A stretch of 64,000 nucleotides of DNA, taken from the NCBI GenBank assembly GCA_030549335.1, contig CM060188.1, forward strand, positions 9,548,001-9,612,000, given 5' to 3'. Shown piece by piece: positions 39,785 through 52,260 of this stretch. The translations under genes and the position numbers were made by a program. The notes beneath the pieces are model-generated. The model was not told the DNA's origin. It ran no database searches and saw nothing but the letters and a program-made list of their open reading frames with translations. This stretch comes from Pontederia crassipes (taxonomy: Eukaryota; Streptophyta; Magnoliopsida; Commelinales; Pontederiaceae). Position 1 is the first letter of the stretch; every line of letters begins with the position of its first letter.

Positions 39785-40732
39785 CTTAGCTTTTTTATTT
39801 ATAAAAAGCCTAAAGCATCATTCCCGTGTATTAAAATATATGTTCTCTTTTTTAATATTAAATAAATAAATAATATAAAACCTAAAAATTTAAATAAAAG
39901 AGGAGCACTACTCCTCCCCCTTCAGTGGTCTCGTTAGTGTCGGCGGGAGATGAGAGGATGGCACCCCCTCTCTTTTTATACAAAATCGTGCTTCCTTCTC
40001 GAACTCTTTATATTTCTCTTGTGCATGTCATAAAAAGTTCTCGAACCTCATATAACCTTCACCTCCTTAGAGGTCAAGCCACTTTTTTGGGGCCAAATCC
40101 GACAATCGGATCGGGTACCTGATCACTTTTTTTTATTTTTTTTCTTATTTTTTTTTACATTTATTTAAGATAAAAAAATACATTTAATATTTATTTAAAG
40201 CATAAATTAAGTTTTCTAACCATTTAGATATTATTTTGTACTTATAATATCTAGTTTTGTTAAAAAAATTAATCAAATATAGATTTAAGTTTAAATAAAA
40301 AGGGAAAAAAATTGGGTCATCGAGTTAGATGGATCCGGATTGAAAAAATTCTACACATATCTGACCCAACTCATTAGTCACCGATCCAAACTAAATCGGA
40401 TTGATTGAATACCTATACTCCTTTAAACTTTATTTGAAGAAGCTTCATTCAAAAGTAATGCACATAAAAGGTATGCTTTGAGAAAAAAGAGGTATACGTA
40501 TGTTTTGAAGAAAAGTAACAAATTTACTGTGGGCGGCTACAATGATTTTTATCAAACATCAATTAAAAAAAAGTAAGTGACCTTTTTTAAAAGGCTTGTG
40601 AGAAAAGCTCAAAATTAAATTTCTAATAAATCGAATATAACTTTAAAACTAGAAAAGTTTTTTAAAATAATTTTTAATATTTTAAATCGAATATAGCCTT
40701 TAAATTAAATTAAACATACATACATATACAAT

Positions 40733-40757
40733 ATATATATATATATATATATATATA
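40733..40757. repeat. (AT)n microsatellite
   Basis: A short pure AT tract. The surrounding 39.8-41.08 kb is AT-rich intronic DNA of GSH1 copy A, with GGATCGGGTACC- and GACCCAACTC-type words like those of the hAT-like elements, and no gene. Confidence 0.7.
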
Positions 40758-41092
40758 GTAGAAAAAGTTCGATGATCATATTGAGCCAGATTTTTAAAAA
40801 AAAAATCAACACACGTCCGACCCAGTCCAACTTAAATAAGTTCGGATCGAATAATCGACAAAATCGGTGAACACCTCTTATTCTGAATTTCAAGAAATTA
40901 AATAAACTTCTTGTCTGGACTGTCATAGTGTCATAACTCATAATATAGCGATGCTCAACGGTCTGGCCGGACATATTGAATGGCGCCATTAATTAACATT
41001 TTTTAAATTATATCTTAACATATTGTTTAGCCAATTTCAATATTTAATATTATTTTAATTAGTGGGCTCGCTGAGGATACACTTTTTCTAAT

Positions 41093-43385
41093 GGGAATAA
41101 TGTGTGTCTCCCAACTTAAATAGGGGACACTCCCCCATTAAATGCATCGGACGGGCCCAGATCTAAGCCGGGAATAATAAGCCGATGGGGCGGTCGGAGG
41201 TGGCTCGTGGAGAATGAAAAAAAATCGGTCGCACTCCGGTCCGGACCAAAGTAAAAGTGTTGCGATTAAAAATTTCACGACTTTTACTCTCTGACTCTCT
41301 CACCTCTTTTACTCTCTCTCTCTCGTGGCGACTTAGTGACGGAGCGTCCCCTCTTCTTCCTCTCCGTGCGACGAATTCTCCGACGTCCGTCCAGATCTGC
41401 CCGTTGCCGACCTCAATCATCCAAATCTGCTCGTCACCGTCGAGATCTGCGCCTCGACAACCGTGTTCATCCAGAGCCCGCCGTCGACGAAATCTTTGTC
41501 TCGGCGATCACGTCCGACCTCGTCCGTCCAGATCTATCCGTTGCCGACGAGGCCGACCTCTTCAACGCTCCTCTCCGTGCGGAGACCTCATCCCCATCTG
41601 CCCGCCGCCGAGCCCTGCGCGACAGCAACTGAGCTCTTCAGCGCTTCACCTCCGCATGGCAACCTCCTCCGACGCCCATCATGGCAGATCTACCGAGCCT
41701 CGCCAGAGAACTCGCCGATCTCCGGCGTCTTCACGCAGCGACGAACCCCCGACGATCTCGAGCACCCACGCGAACCCTCGGCGATCTCCAGTCAGATCTA
41801 CGCACAGCGGCGGTCCACCAGCCAAATCTGCACGCAGCGGCGACCTCCCGGCGACCTCGAGCACCCACACCAAGCCACGTCGATCCCCCTCATGCGATCT
41901 CTGTGTGTCACTGTGCATGCCTACGAGCTTCGCCACCGACCTCGGGACCATTCCGACCTTGAGCACGCCGCGGCGGGACCTTCGTCGATCTGCGGCATGC
42001 CTCCGACCTACGCAGCTCTGAGCTCCGCCGTCGACCTCGAGACTCCTCCGATGACTCTCGAACTCATCCCTTGACCTGGACTGACGATGCTTCGAACGCA
42101 CACACCGAATTCGGAACTCGAGTGCAGCCTACATCAAGGAGTGCCGCTAGTTCCACTGCTGAACCCAAGTACCCGCGACCAGATATACGAGACCATGAGC
42201 ACCCTGCCTCCTTGTCCCCCCACCCCTCCCCCCCCCAAAGATCAGCTACACCGAGCGCCGCAACCCCTCGCATGCTTTAATCCATGTTTTAAATATCTAA
42301 TCCTGTTATTTTTTTTTTGTTTTTGAAAATTATTAGTGATTGTGGCAACTATGCATATGTGCTGGCTATGTGATGGATGTTCTATATCTAGAGATTTTAG
42401 ATTGTAATTTGGCTTGTAATGTAATGGATGTGCTATGTAATGGATCTCTTGTAAATAATTAGTGATCGTGGTATTTTATCGTAATTACGGACTTTATCCG
42501 CATACCTCAGTGTTAAACATGGGGAACAATTGACATATACTTCATGCTCCTCTTGTGGTTTACCTCAATGTTTATCTTCTTAATCACTTAGGTGAACTTG
42601 TTAATGTGTCGCCAAAATTAATGTCTACTATCTAGCAACATGCGTGTACAATCCACAAAGTAGTGTACAATCCAAGTGTACAATGCAAGTATCAACCACA
42701 AAGTAGCACGCCTAACAATAACATCCATTTATCACTATCCATATCAACTCGGCGGGGAATCTCGACGGCGACACCGGCGGTGACTCCCGGATGCGGGCAA
42801 GCGTGGCGGAGCTCGTCGGTGACAGCGAGGGGAGGCATGTGGCGTGCGGCGCTCGGGGGGCGGGCGGCAACGGCGATCGGCGGGGCTGATAGTCGGTGCT
42901 TGGTGGCGAAGCTTGTGGGAGAGCGGCGGCGGAAAGGGAGTCGGGGTGCGCGGAGGTCGACAATGCTCGGCGAGGCTGATGGTCGGTGCTTGGCGGCGGA
43001 ACTCGGGGGGAGCGGCGGCGGACAGGGAGTCAGGGTGCGCGGGGTCGACGATGCTCAACGGGGCTCTCGACGCTTGGCGGCGGAGCTTGGTGGGGGAGCA
43101 GCGGCGGACAGGTGGGAGGCGGCGACGCTCAGCGGACAGGCGGGGATCTGGTCAGGGTTGAGGACGGCGAGGGGTCGCGGATCTGGTCGGCGGGTTCGGC
43201 GGAGTGCGGTCGGCGAGTCTTGCGGGGCTGATCGACGGGGTCGGCGAGGGGTCGCAGATCTATCATCGCGTCAAAGTCGCTGCTTGGCGCAGATCTGACC
43301 AACCATCGGATATAACACAAAATGCTCAAATCTACGCCAGCCATCGGATTCACCCCACATAAGTTGGGGGGACTCCCATTATTCC
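41093..43385. mobile_element. MULE-type element with 9-bp duplication and GC-rich cargo
   Basis: A 2.29-kb element in intron 3 of GSH1 copy A. It begins GGGAATAATGTGTGTCTCCC and ends with the inverted form GGACTCCCATTATTCCC. Perfect 9-bp flanks, TTTTCTAAT, are at 41084-41092 and 43386-43394. It has two GC-rich blocks, 41340-42275 (C-rich, CCGTCGACG and CAGATCTGC words) and 42750-43310 (G-rich), separated by AT-rich sequence, so the cargo is roughly inverted in base composition. No transposase is seen. The GC-rich blocks could be captured gene pieces (Pack-MULE), but I recognise no protein in them. Confidence 0.88.
42862..43110. repeat. 90-bp tandem repeat, about 2.5-2.8 units, inside the MULE
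   Basis: The phrase GCTGATxGTCGGTGCTTGG recurs at 42885 and 42975, with a shortened form (CTCTCGACGCTTGGCGGCGGA) near 43064. Between them GGCGGCGGAxAGGGAGTCxGG and GTCGACxATGCTC recur at the same spacing. All lie in the G-rich half of the element. Confidence 0.75.
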
Positions 43386-43633
43386 CTTTTCTAATTACAA
43401 AAGGAGGCACTTGAATATGATGTGATACTTCAATTAAAAATACATCGAATTACTGGGACACAACGGATTGAAAATTACTATCTAAGGAGAGTATGATCAC
43501 CACTCCTTTTAGCAGTTTAAGCTTCTAAGAAAGATAGATGGTCACTAAGTTAAAATATCCAGAGCTTTAATTTTAAAAAAGGACTTCCTTAACATTCACC
43601 TTGTAGAAAGAAAAATCGTCACAGACGTATAAG

Positions 43634-46600
43634 GACTTCTAGAAAATTGTCATTTTCCGACGAGCAATTTCCGACGGATAGAAATCCGTCGCAATTTGTG
43701 ATAGAAATGTCTACGATGAATTTTCCGACGGTTACAACCGTCGGAAATGAAAATAATAAATTATGTAATTTATTATATTATTATTTTATTTTTTGACGAT
43801 TAGGAACGTCGATATTTCTTATGGATATCCATCCGTCGCAATTTCCGTCGGATTTTCTGACAGTTACGATCGTCGGAAATGAAAAATAAATTATGTAATT
43901 TATTATATTATTATTTTATTTTTTGACGATTAGGCACGTCGATATTTCTGACGGATATCCATTCGTCGTAATTTTTGACGGATTTTTTGACGATTACGAT
44001 CATCAAAAATAAAAAAATAAATTATGTAATTTTTTATATTATTATTTAATTTTTTGACGATTAGGAACGTCGATATTTTCGACGGATATCCGTCTGTCAC
44101 AAAATTCGCCACAATTTTCGACGGTCATAATCATCGGTAAATGTATAATAATATAATATGAGAAGTATTTTATTAATATATAAAAATAGTGACAGTTCAA
44201 ACCGTCACAATTTTCGACAGTTCCGACCGTCGGTAATAATTAGCGACTGTTCAAATCATCGGTAAAATAAAAATAAATATTATATATAACTAAATATAGT
44301 ATTTTATTTTTACAATTAAATAATTTTCGACGTTCACAACCGTCGGTAACTTTAAAAATAATTAATATTTACTTTTCCGACGGTCAGAGTCGTCAGTAAT
44401 TATAATTTCGTTATCTCACTTTTTTTTTTCATTTTCCCACTTTCTCATCTTTCCACACACACACATATATAATACCCTTTTTTTCCTCCTCTCTCCCTCT
44501 CCCTCTCCCTCTCCCGGCCGGCGAGCCATGACCGGATGTCAAGCGTCGACCCTCTCCCGTCGACATCTCTCTCTCTGGATCGATCGCCGGCATCTCTCTC
44601 TTCGGCCCGGACCGCCAAGCGGTCGGATCTCGCCACTGGCAGCCGAATCCAGCCGCCATCGGTGATAGTGAAATTAAGGTGTTGAGTGATAACTTGTTGA
44701 ATTTTGGATCAAAAGTCAATTTTTCTAATTTTTATTTCAACTCCCTAACTCACTCTCTACTGCAGTGTACAGGTCAATTATAGTAATCCTAAATGTCGTA
44801 TTCACAGTGATTTGAAGTCCTAGACTACCTAAAAATAATTTAGACTAATCATATTTAAAGTGGCAAAGACAGATTTTTCAAGGAAGTGAAAGCAGATTTT
44901 TTTTTCTCTTTTAGGAATGCATAATGATAACTTGTTGTAGATTGCTGAAAATTTAATTAAACTAAATTGTAAATGCTAATTTAGAGTCTCAAAGGATTTA
45001 TCTATTAATGAGGAAGGTCCTCTTAGGAGTTGGGGTTCATCTAATCTAATTATGGATGGAAATGGACAAGTTATCATTTTTTAGTCAAATCTAATTCAAC
45101 TTTCATTATGGCTATTTTCACAACTTAAATTGACCATAACTAAACAATATATTATCATATAATTGTTAGACAAGTTGAATTAGAAAAGAATCCTCACTGA
45201 AAACCAAATTATCATTAGATTCAAATCAAGACACTTGCTGATTTTTTGGCAATTTTAATAAAACCTGAAATGATAACTTCTAGATTGCACCTTGAAAATG
45301 AAAAGAATGCTTCAATCAACTAAATAGGGATGAAATCAATCCAATATTAATGCAAATGCTCATTGGTTTATCTCTAAACTACAAGAGGATTTAAAATCAG
45401 CTTCTCAGCTGCAAATTCAAATGAAATTCACATTTCCATTAATGAATTGAATAGAAATCAGCACCTAATACAAGTTTGGAAAATCAGAAATTATCATTGC
45501 TCCTTAGCTCATCTTTGAATCTCAAGGAAGGCCTTAAAACTATCTCTCAATGGTGTATTAAAGTAGGACTTAACAATGGCAATCAGATTTTAGGAATTTC
45601 AGAAAACCAGAAATCAGCAACTCATTCAAATCAGGAAAAACTAAATGTGATTACAGATTTGAATCATAAGAATGTCAAAAGTTCTCAATCCATTTCTGAA
45701 CAAGATTGGGATAGATGTTAACCTCTCAGTTGTTCAATTAATTCAATCCCCAATGACAATCAGATTCAAACAGCCCAGAAAAATTAGAAATCAGATTGTT
45801 CAAAAATTAGGAAAGCAGAAAATCAGCAACAATTACAAATTAGAACCTTATGAATGTCATTGCATCTTGATCATTTCTGAACTAGAATGGAACTATAAGA
45901 TAATCTCTCAGTTGTCAAAACAATTAGGGCTCCACAATGACAAAACATGTTCTAAGAATTCAGAAATTAGGAAGGCATTCAGATTTCAGAAAAATTAAAT
46001 TTCAGAAAGTAAAAATCAGAATTCTAATTGAGTTTGTATCTAGAACTTGGCATTGGTTCTTAGTCCATTTTTTAACAAAGATTATAACGAATGACAACTT
46101 CTCAGTTGTAAATACAAATAGGATATGCAATGGCAAGAACATGTTCATAACAATGCAGATTTGAAAAATAAAAAAACTTAAATGATTCACTGCAGGAAAT
46201 CAGACTTGTCCCTAATCCATCCACAATTAATCTAGACTACTACCCTATCCTAGGAGAGCTAAATCATACTAAACAGATTTGAAAACTGATACAAATCATC
46301 CTGAAATTAGTTGATATGAAGGTTGTCCACAGAAAATCAGAATGTTGCAGCAGTTCCTTCTCCAGCTCCTCCCTTCTTCTCTGGTCCAGAAACCCTCCAA
46401 ATGGAGGCTCCCTTTCTCCTCCAGAAATTTTAGCTTTTATATCTCTTTTTATCCACCCTTTGATCAGCATCATAATGTTCTATTATGCCCTAATTATGCC
46501 ATCTGTCCCTGCTCAGAATATCCTGTTGCTGCATCAACTTTTTGGACAGAAAAAGTAGATGGTCCCCCATACTTTTTTTCTTTTTGCAGAATTGTTATAC

Positions 46601-48099
46601 TTGCTGAAAAGTCCATAACAGCAAATATCAAAGACCTTGAATAGGATTTAGACAAATAAAGCTTAAAACAATAGTATATATCAGCTCAAACACCAAATAG
46701 GATTGGGTGTTGTGCAGGAACAAAAATCACAAATTAGAATTGATAACTTATGGAACCCGAAATGATAACTTTGCAAATTTCATGGAAAATATCCAAATAT
46801 GAGTGGTTCAAAGCATGGAGGGCATCAAATGGATTAGGGTGTCAAGTGAGTGAAGTCAGAAATCAAATATGAATATGATTTCATAAAAATGATAACTTAG
46901 GTGTCAAAACGATAACTTGTTTGCGTTAAAAACGATAATTTATCATAACTTTTGTTGTGGTTATTCAAATGTGATCAAATTTGAACAGCAAAGAGTTAAG
47001 ACAATAATATAATGAATGCTTAATGCCTTTGACAGAATTAATGATTTTGCATGTCGAAATGATAGAATTTCCCTTTAACGATAACTTGACATTGAAAAAA
47101 TGATAACTTATTCAAAATGACTTAAAATTTTGCACAAGTTGAGATGTGACCATTCAAATATAATTCATTCATGATAATGATGAATTTAGGGCAAGAAAGT
47201 CACTGAAATTTAGTTCACTCAAAATAATGATAACTTGGTCTATTGAAGTGATAACTTGTCCTAAAAATGATAACTTGACATAGAATTTAAATTTTTATAA
47301 ATTTTGGTATTTCAGAACCTCTATGCACATGGAATTAGGTATAGAATGAAGAATATCAACTACTTATCATAATCTATGCATTTCAAACATAATTGGGCAA
47401 AAGTTGGACGATTTAGGGATTCGATAGGGGTGAAATGCATCTAAAATGGGATAAAAACCTATAGTGATCAGCTAGTAATCAGGCGGCCAAATCGGCCGCC
47501 TGGCCGTCGGATCCGATCGCGGACGGCCAGATTCGGCCGCTGACGGCCGGCTCGGTCGCTTGGCATCCGGATCCAGCCGCTGGCTGCCGAATTCGGTCGC
47601 CTGGCTGCCGAATTCGGTCGCGGATGATCGGATTCGACCGCTGACGGCCGAATTTAACTGCGGGCGGCCGAATCCAATCGCAGGCAGCGGGATTCGGCCG
47701 CGGGCGGCGGTGGCAGCAAGATCTCGGCCACCGGCTAATTGTTTTATATTATAAAAATTCTTTGCGACAATTTTGACCGTCGGAACTTCGACGGTCGCCC
47801 GACGACCGTCAAAATTTTCGGCGATAGCAACCGCCAAAGTTTTCGATGATTTCGTCTACTGTCGCAAATATCGGCGGTCAGGACCGTCAAATTTTCTACG
47901 GTTCCGTCGACCACCGCAAATATCAGCAATCGTGACCATCGGAAATCCGTCGAAATTTCCGACGGTTCTTTCCCAATCGTCGGAAATTGATTTGCGATGA
48001 CCATTTTTCAGACGAATCGATTCCGTCGAAAAAACTGACGACGTTGGGGGAAATTACAGACGGTTTGAACCATTTGCAATTCTTCTATTTCTTGTAGTG
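43634..48099. mobile_element. Large non-autonomous CACTA-type element (composite)
   Basis: The right terminus ...TTTCTTGTAGTG (inverse CACTACAAGAAA) is intact at 48099. The left terminus has drifted (GACTTCTAGAAAATTG, matching CACTACAAGAAAATTG of the 52.5-54.2 kb element). Both subterminal regions (43650-44400 and 47755-48060) are dense in inverted CCGACGGT/ACCGTCGG words. Inside are C/T-rich and GGCCG-rich blocks (44460-44660 and 47480-47730) shared in style with the smaller element, and a 2.8-kb AT-rich centre with repeated ATGATAACTTG words. Flanking triplets (AAG and CGC) do not match, so the ends may come from different insertions. No transposase is recognised. Confidence 0.75.
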
Positions 48100-48970
48100 C
48101 GCATACATGAGAAAGCGTTAAAATTATAAATATAACGATGATTCAAATTGTAATTAACAGTTGAATTAATAGTAATTCAACTTTTCACATGATAAATTTC
48201 ATTAAATATCATTCAACTTTATGCAATCAATTGACTAATGTGAGTAACCGTATTTCTATCTCCTCTATGCAATCAATTGACTAATGTGACAAATAAAATA
48301 ACATAATAATATTTTAATCATTTAAAAATAAAATAATATTAAAAACAAATAAATGTAATAATTTAAAAATAAAAAAAGGAGTGTTGTCCCCTTTGGTAGC
48401 CTCGTCGATGCCGGAGGGAGGAGTTTGTCGGAGGTTACAGATGGGGGGCAACGTGTTGTTTGTCGTAGGGGAAGGGAGGGGTGGGGGGAGGGGGCGTCGA
48501 CAATGCTGCCAAACTGGGCGACACACCCCTTCTTTTTTACTTTTTTTACTTTTAATTATTATATTATATTAATATTATTTTAATTTTTAATGATGCCATG
48601 TATGTTAGTTGCTCACTTGGAGGAGAGAAAAATAAGTTGTCGACAACGCAATTGAAAAATAATCAATCGCGAGTAAAAAGGGCATTTGGTGAAAGAAATA
48701 ATTAAATGACAGTTTAATTACAAAGTAAAATTTGAGTATAAAATTGAAAATGATAAAGTTGGAAGGCAAGCTTTTTATAATTTTAACCAATAAATGTCTA
48801 AGCTGATACCTTGCATATGGCCAAGCAAATATACAATTCCTGATAAATAGTACGATCTAATTTTATAAACTGACCTGACAAAGGTGTGAGTTGATCTCAG
48901 CAAAGTTTTGATGCAGGGTTTCAAGAGGTGAACCACTTAGCTCAAGCTGGCCACCTGGCTCCAATGAAAT
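48036..48970 (-). repeat. Near-identical tract, copy A member (partner 56964-57899)
   Basis: It runs from TGACGACGTTGGGGG, within the right end of the CACTA element, through intron 3 into exon 3 of GSH1 copy A. Aligned by eye with copy B it shows only about 6-7 differences over 935 bp, whereas exon 12 differs at about 9 of 93 positions. Similarity drops abruptly after the exon 3 acceptor. Confidence 0.85.
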
Positions 48971-49295
48971 GTTTTTATTGCCCTGAGAAATTAATCAAAT
49001 GCGTCCCTTTAGTTGTGAGGATGTGAGAGAAACAAAAGTCGTTATAGCAAACGGAAACAGATCTCACCTGCTTGAGACCAATAATGTGATCACCTTCCAT
49101 TATTCTATCCCAGCCAAATCTCTCTGCTAAACCATTCAGCAGCTCTGCAATTTGCTGATAGCTCACCGGTCGCAAATCCCAACTTCGAAGCCAAACTTTT
49201 CATGTTCACTACCAATTCTGTCAACAGAAAATAACAAACAATATGTTACCACCACCAACTATCGATAGGATCTATATATGTTTTTGGTCGTGGTA

Positions 49296-49514
49296 CACTA
49301 CAATAAATATAGGAATTACAGACGATTTTGACCGTATGTAATTTCTTCAAAAATCGTCGAAAATATCGTTTTCGATGATTTTTTTCGACGAAATCGAGAC
49401 GTCTGAAAATGATCGTCGCAAATCAATTTTCGACGATTGATAAAGAAACGTCGAAAATTTTGACGAATTTCCGACGAAAATTATTCGTCGAAAAATGATA
49501 ATTTTCTTATAGTG
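49296..49514. mobile_element. 219-bp CACTA-type MITE in GSH1 copy A intron 1
   Basis: It begins CACTACAATAAATATAGG and ends AATTTTCTTATAGTG, with the 3-bp duplication GTA on both sides (49293-49295, 49515-49517). The interior is almost entirely subterminal-type repeats (TCGTCGAAAAT, TTTTCGACGA). Confidence 0.88.
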
Positions 49515-50017
49515 GTATAGCCCTTTTATTATTCTTTTATGAATGTTTCTATGGAGAATTTCATAAATTATATAGAATATTTTTATTAGAACTCTCGCGG
49601 GAACGTGCATGCATTCTTGTAGGTTTGTGATTTCATCGCTCCATGCACGTAAAGAGCTTTGACGGCAGTTTGTTTATGTTACCTCCACATCTCCTTGGGC
49701 TTGCAGCCAGAAGCCATATACGCGACGAGGTCCTCCTTCGTCAGCGGCTCCGCCGTCACGACTGTCTCCTCCGTCGGCGGGCTCGCCGCCACCGTGGTCC
49801 CTCTCCGTCGTCTCCTCGGCACGCCGCGGGCGACGACGTCGACGCCGAGGCGCACACCTTTTTGTCGGCGCCGGCGCCACCTCTCCTCCCACAGTTGACA
49901 GGATGGCAGTCTTTCTCTCCCCTTCCCGCTGCCGTACTTCGCAGCGGCGGTGTGGAAGCTCGGAATCGCCTCCGGGCAGCGAAGTTGGTTAAGCAGCACG
50001 CTGCTCATTGCCGCCAT

Positions 50018-52260
50018 TGCTATAGGCAACGAAATGCTGATTCACATGCAATGATAATTAATATTAATAACAGTAATAACAATAAACAATGAAATCAATC
50101 CGACACAGAAACATCTAATTTTGTATACTCTCGTTGACATGGAAGATCGTCGAGAATATGTGTATATATATAGAGAGAGAAGAATGGGATGAGTGTGGAT
50201 GCTATCCGAACACGTTGGAAAATGAATGTGTGGCAAGGCAAGAACAAAACCTAATCATTACTTGGGTCCACCTCTGCTGGATGAGAGCGTGTACACATAA
50301 AGAGCTCGAGCAAATAGGATCTACCCAAACACGGTGGAAAACGATAGGTTGCCGCCTAATCACTACTACTTGGGGTCCGCCCCCTGCTGTGCTGTCGGCA
50401 CAGTAAACTTAATTGGCTCGAGTTTCACATGCCGATCTTGATGCACTACCGAGAGGATGCGCAGTTGTTGTTTAATAAAATAGTGAAGACATAAATACCT
50501 TTCTATTCACCCTTATGACTCTCCCCACTCGTACACTTGGACGATGATCATGAATGCAATGTATAGAATTAAGTTGACTTTCAAAAAATATATTGACAAC
50601 GGCAGGACAACTAATGGATGATTCGTGACACATTAAAATTCACTTATGTAAATATTCTTTTTCCTCGTGCAAATATGTGAAACTATGATTTAATGGTGGA
50701 CTCTTTAGACATGGGCTTAGCTGTTTTAATTCTATTTATACATTTACTTGCTTATTCCAAGGATGATCAATAGGTATGGAATCATATTCTTTGAGTGTGC
50801 CAAATGCTAAATCTGTATCTCAATTCCTGTCTGTACCCGCATATACCAACCGGTAGTAATGACTGAATGGGATGGAAGATGATATGAAAAATTTTTGTAC
50901 TCAAGAAAATTCACATCTTTGTTTGGAAACTTTCTCACGCTCATTTACCAACCAAGGATAGAATCCTCGTTCAATGACACAAATGATACCTTTTGTCCAC
51001 TGTGTAACCAAATTTTGAAAACATCCGCTCATCTATTTTGCTGTTGTCCTGACGGTCTCCAGCTCTGGACTCTTGTTTAAAAGAAACTGTCAATAACATT
51101 TACTCACCTATCTTCTTGATTCTTAGGCGACCGAATCTATGACGGTGCCCAACTCTAAAAGGAATCTAAACTTAAGCTACTATCTTACATCTTCTACTAT
51201 TTTTGGGGCATATGGAAGCTTAGAAACGACATCCTTTTCTTTTCAAAATCATTCACCATAACTGTTGTGTGATTTTGGGTGTAAGCTAATGCTGAGAAAT
51301 TTTTGCAAATCCACTATTTTGAGGGCCCACCTTTATGTGATCCTATCCAGATCAAGTGGAAACCCTCACCACCCTCACCACTTGGTTTGATTTTACTCAA
51401 CACTGACGATTCATTTATTGGTCCTGGGGAGGTGGGAGGAGCAGTTTCCTGCCATATCAACTAATGATGGCTTCGTTTGTGCAGGATCTTCTCTAGACAA
51501 TTTCCACTCTATTTTGTCTATCGAGACTTGGGCTTTGAAATTAAGAGTTGTCAAATGTGTTGAGCTGGGTCACATGATTATTTGTGAGACTGACTCCCTA
51601 CAGCTTATCCAGTTTTCAACAACCCTACAAACTGTCCATGGAGGATTAAGAACATCATGGTCGACATCTAGAATGTAGCTAGCACTTTTGAGTTTTTTGT
51701 GGTGTGCCATATTTTTAGACATCTTAATAGCATGATGGATTATATTGCTAACTATAGTAGGATCCCCCTCAGGGCCTTCTTAATTTTTTGTCAACATCAA
51801 TAGAATTATTGCATGATCCTTAAAAAAAAAGTAGTGAAGGCTCTTGCACTTTACTCGACTAAAAAATGTTATTGATTTTTTTTATAATCAAAATTAGATC
51901 ATACTTGAATTTATACTTAGTGTGAAGTTATAAAGTTATAATCAAAATTAGTTACTATTAAAAATTATTTTACTTGAATTTCAAATTGCACTCATTGCTT
52001 ATTTTCAAAATTGTCGATTTTTTCTTAAGTTATAAAGTTTTTTATAAATAAAAACTATGAGGATATTATCTCTTTTTCTTATAATTATATATGTGCATGC
52101 AAATGCAATTATATCTAGTTTTTATTTTGTTGTCATGAAATATTTTGGTTTTAGCCTTCTGTTGAATATTCCATATATTTGATTTCATATATGGAAAATT
52201 CAATATTTCATATTTGTTGTCATGAAATAAGTTAATAACACTTGATGGAAATTTTAATAT
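50018..52260. other. Spacer between GSH1 copies A and B
   Basis: It contains the presumed promoter of copy A (50018-50300; no TATA box I can defend) and the 3' flank of copy B. A LINE 3' fragment is listed separately. The rest (51830-52260) is AT-rich, with TTCATATATGGAAAATTCAA-type words and no gene. Confidence 0.5.
50890..51830 (+). mobile_element. LINE 3' fragment
   Basis: Translated pieces: HIFVWKLSHAHLPTKDRI at about 50913 and CPLCNQ...SAHLFCCCPDGLQLW (zinc-binding region before RNase H); LLNTDDSF at about 51395 (RNase H start); and IANYSRIPLRAFLIF near the end, followed by an A-rich tail (51822-51830). It has many frameshifts. The order matches the 3' half of the LINE at 33974-37018, so the two are related families in the same orientation. 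Confidence 0.8.

Larger units (their letters stand above)
31926..50017 (-). pseudogene. GSH1: GSH1 copy A: glutamate-cysteine ligase pseudogene
   Basis: All 15 coding exons of plant glutamate-cysteine ligase are recognisable: 50017-49683, 49217-49068, 48982-48875, 37452-37360, 37205-37122, 33934-33866, 33793-33723, 33618-33550, 33331-33238, 33140-33051, 32959-32879, 32757-32665, 32511-32431, 32359-32290 and 32014-31926. Splice sites still look canonical. Three lesions break it. Exon 2 lacks one base relative to copy B (150 against 151 nt, near 49175), shifting the frame. Exon 12 has TGA where copy B has Trp in the DMTxDW motif (near 32700). Exon 13 ends in TAG (32433-32431) where copy B has Lys. 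Intron 3 is 11.4 kb (1.25 kb in copy B) and is packed with transposons; intron 5 holds a LINE. Transcription may persist, but no full enzyme can be made from this reading frame. Confidence 0.93.

Noticed and set aside
41257-42074. Overlapping 200-250-codon frames in the MULE cargo
   Set aside because: They are Ser/Pro/Arg-rich in all frames with no domain, and lie inside a transposon core.
45476-46164. Short frames in the centre of the large CACTA element, possible transposase
   Set aside because: Asn/Gln/Ser/Lys-rich repeats with no DDE or transposase motif.
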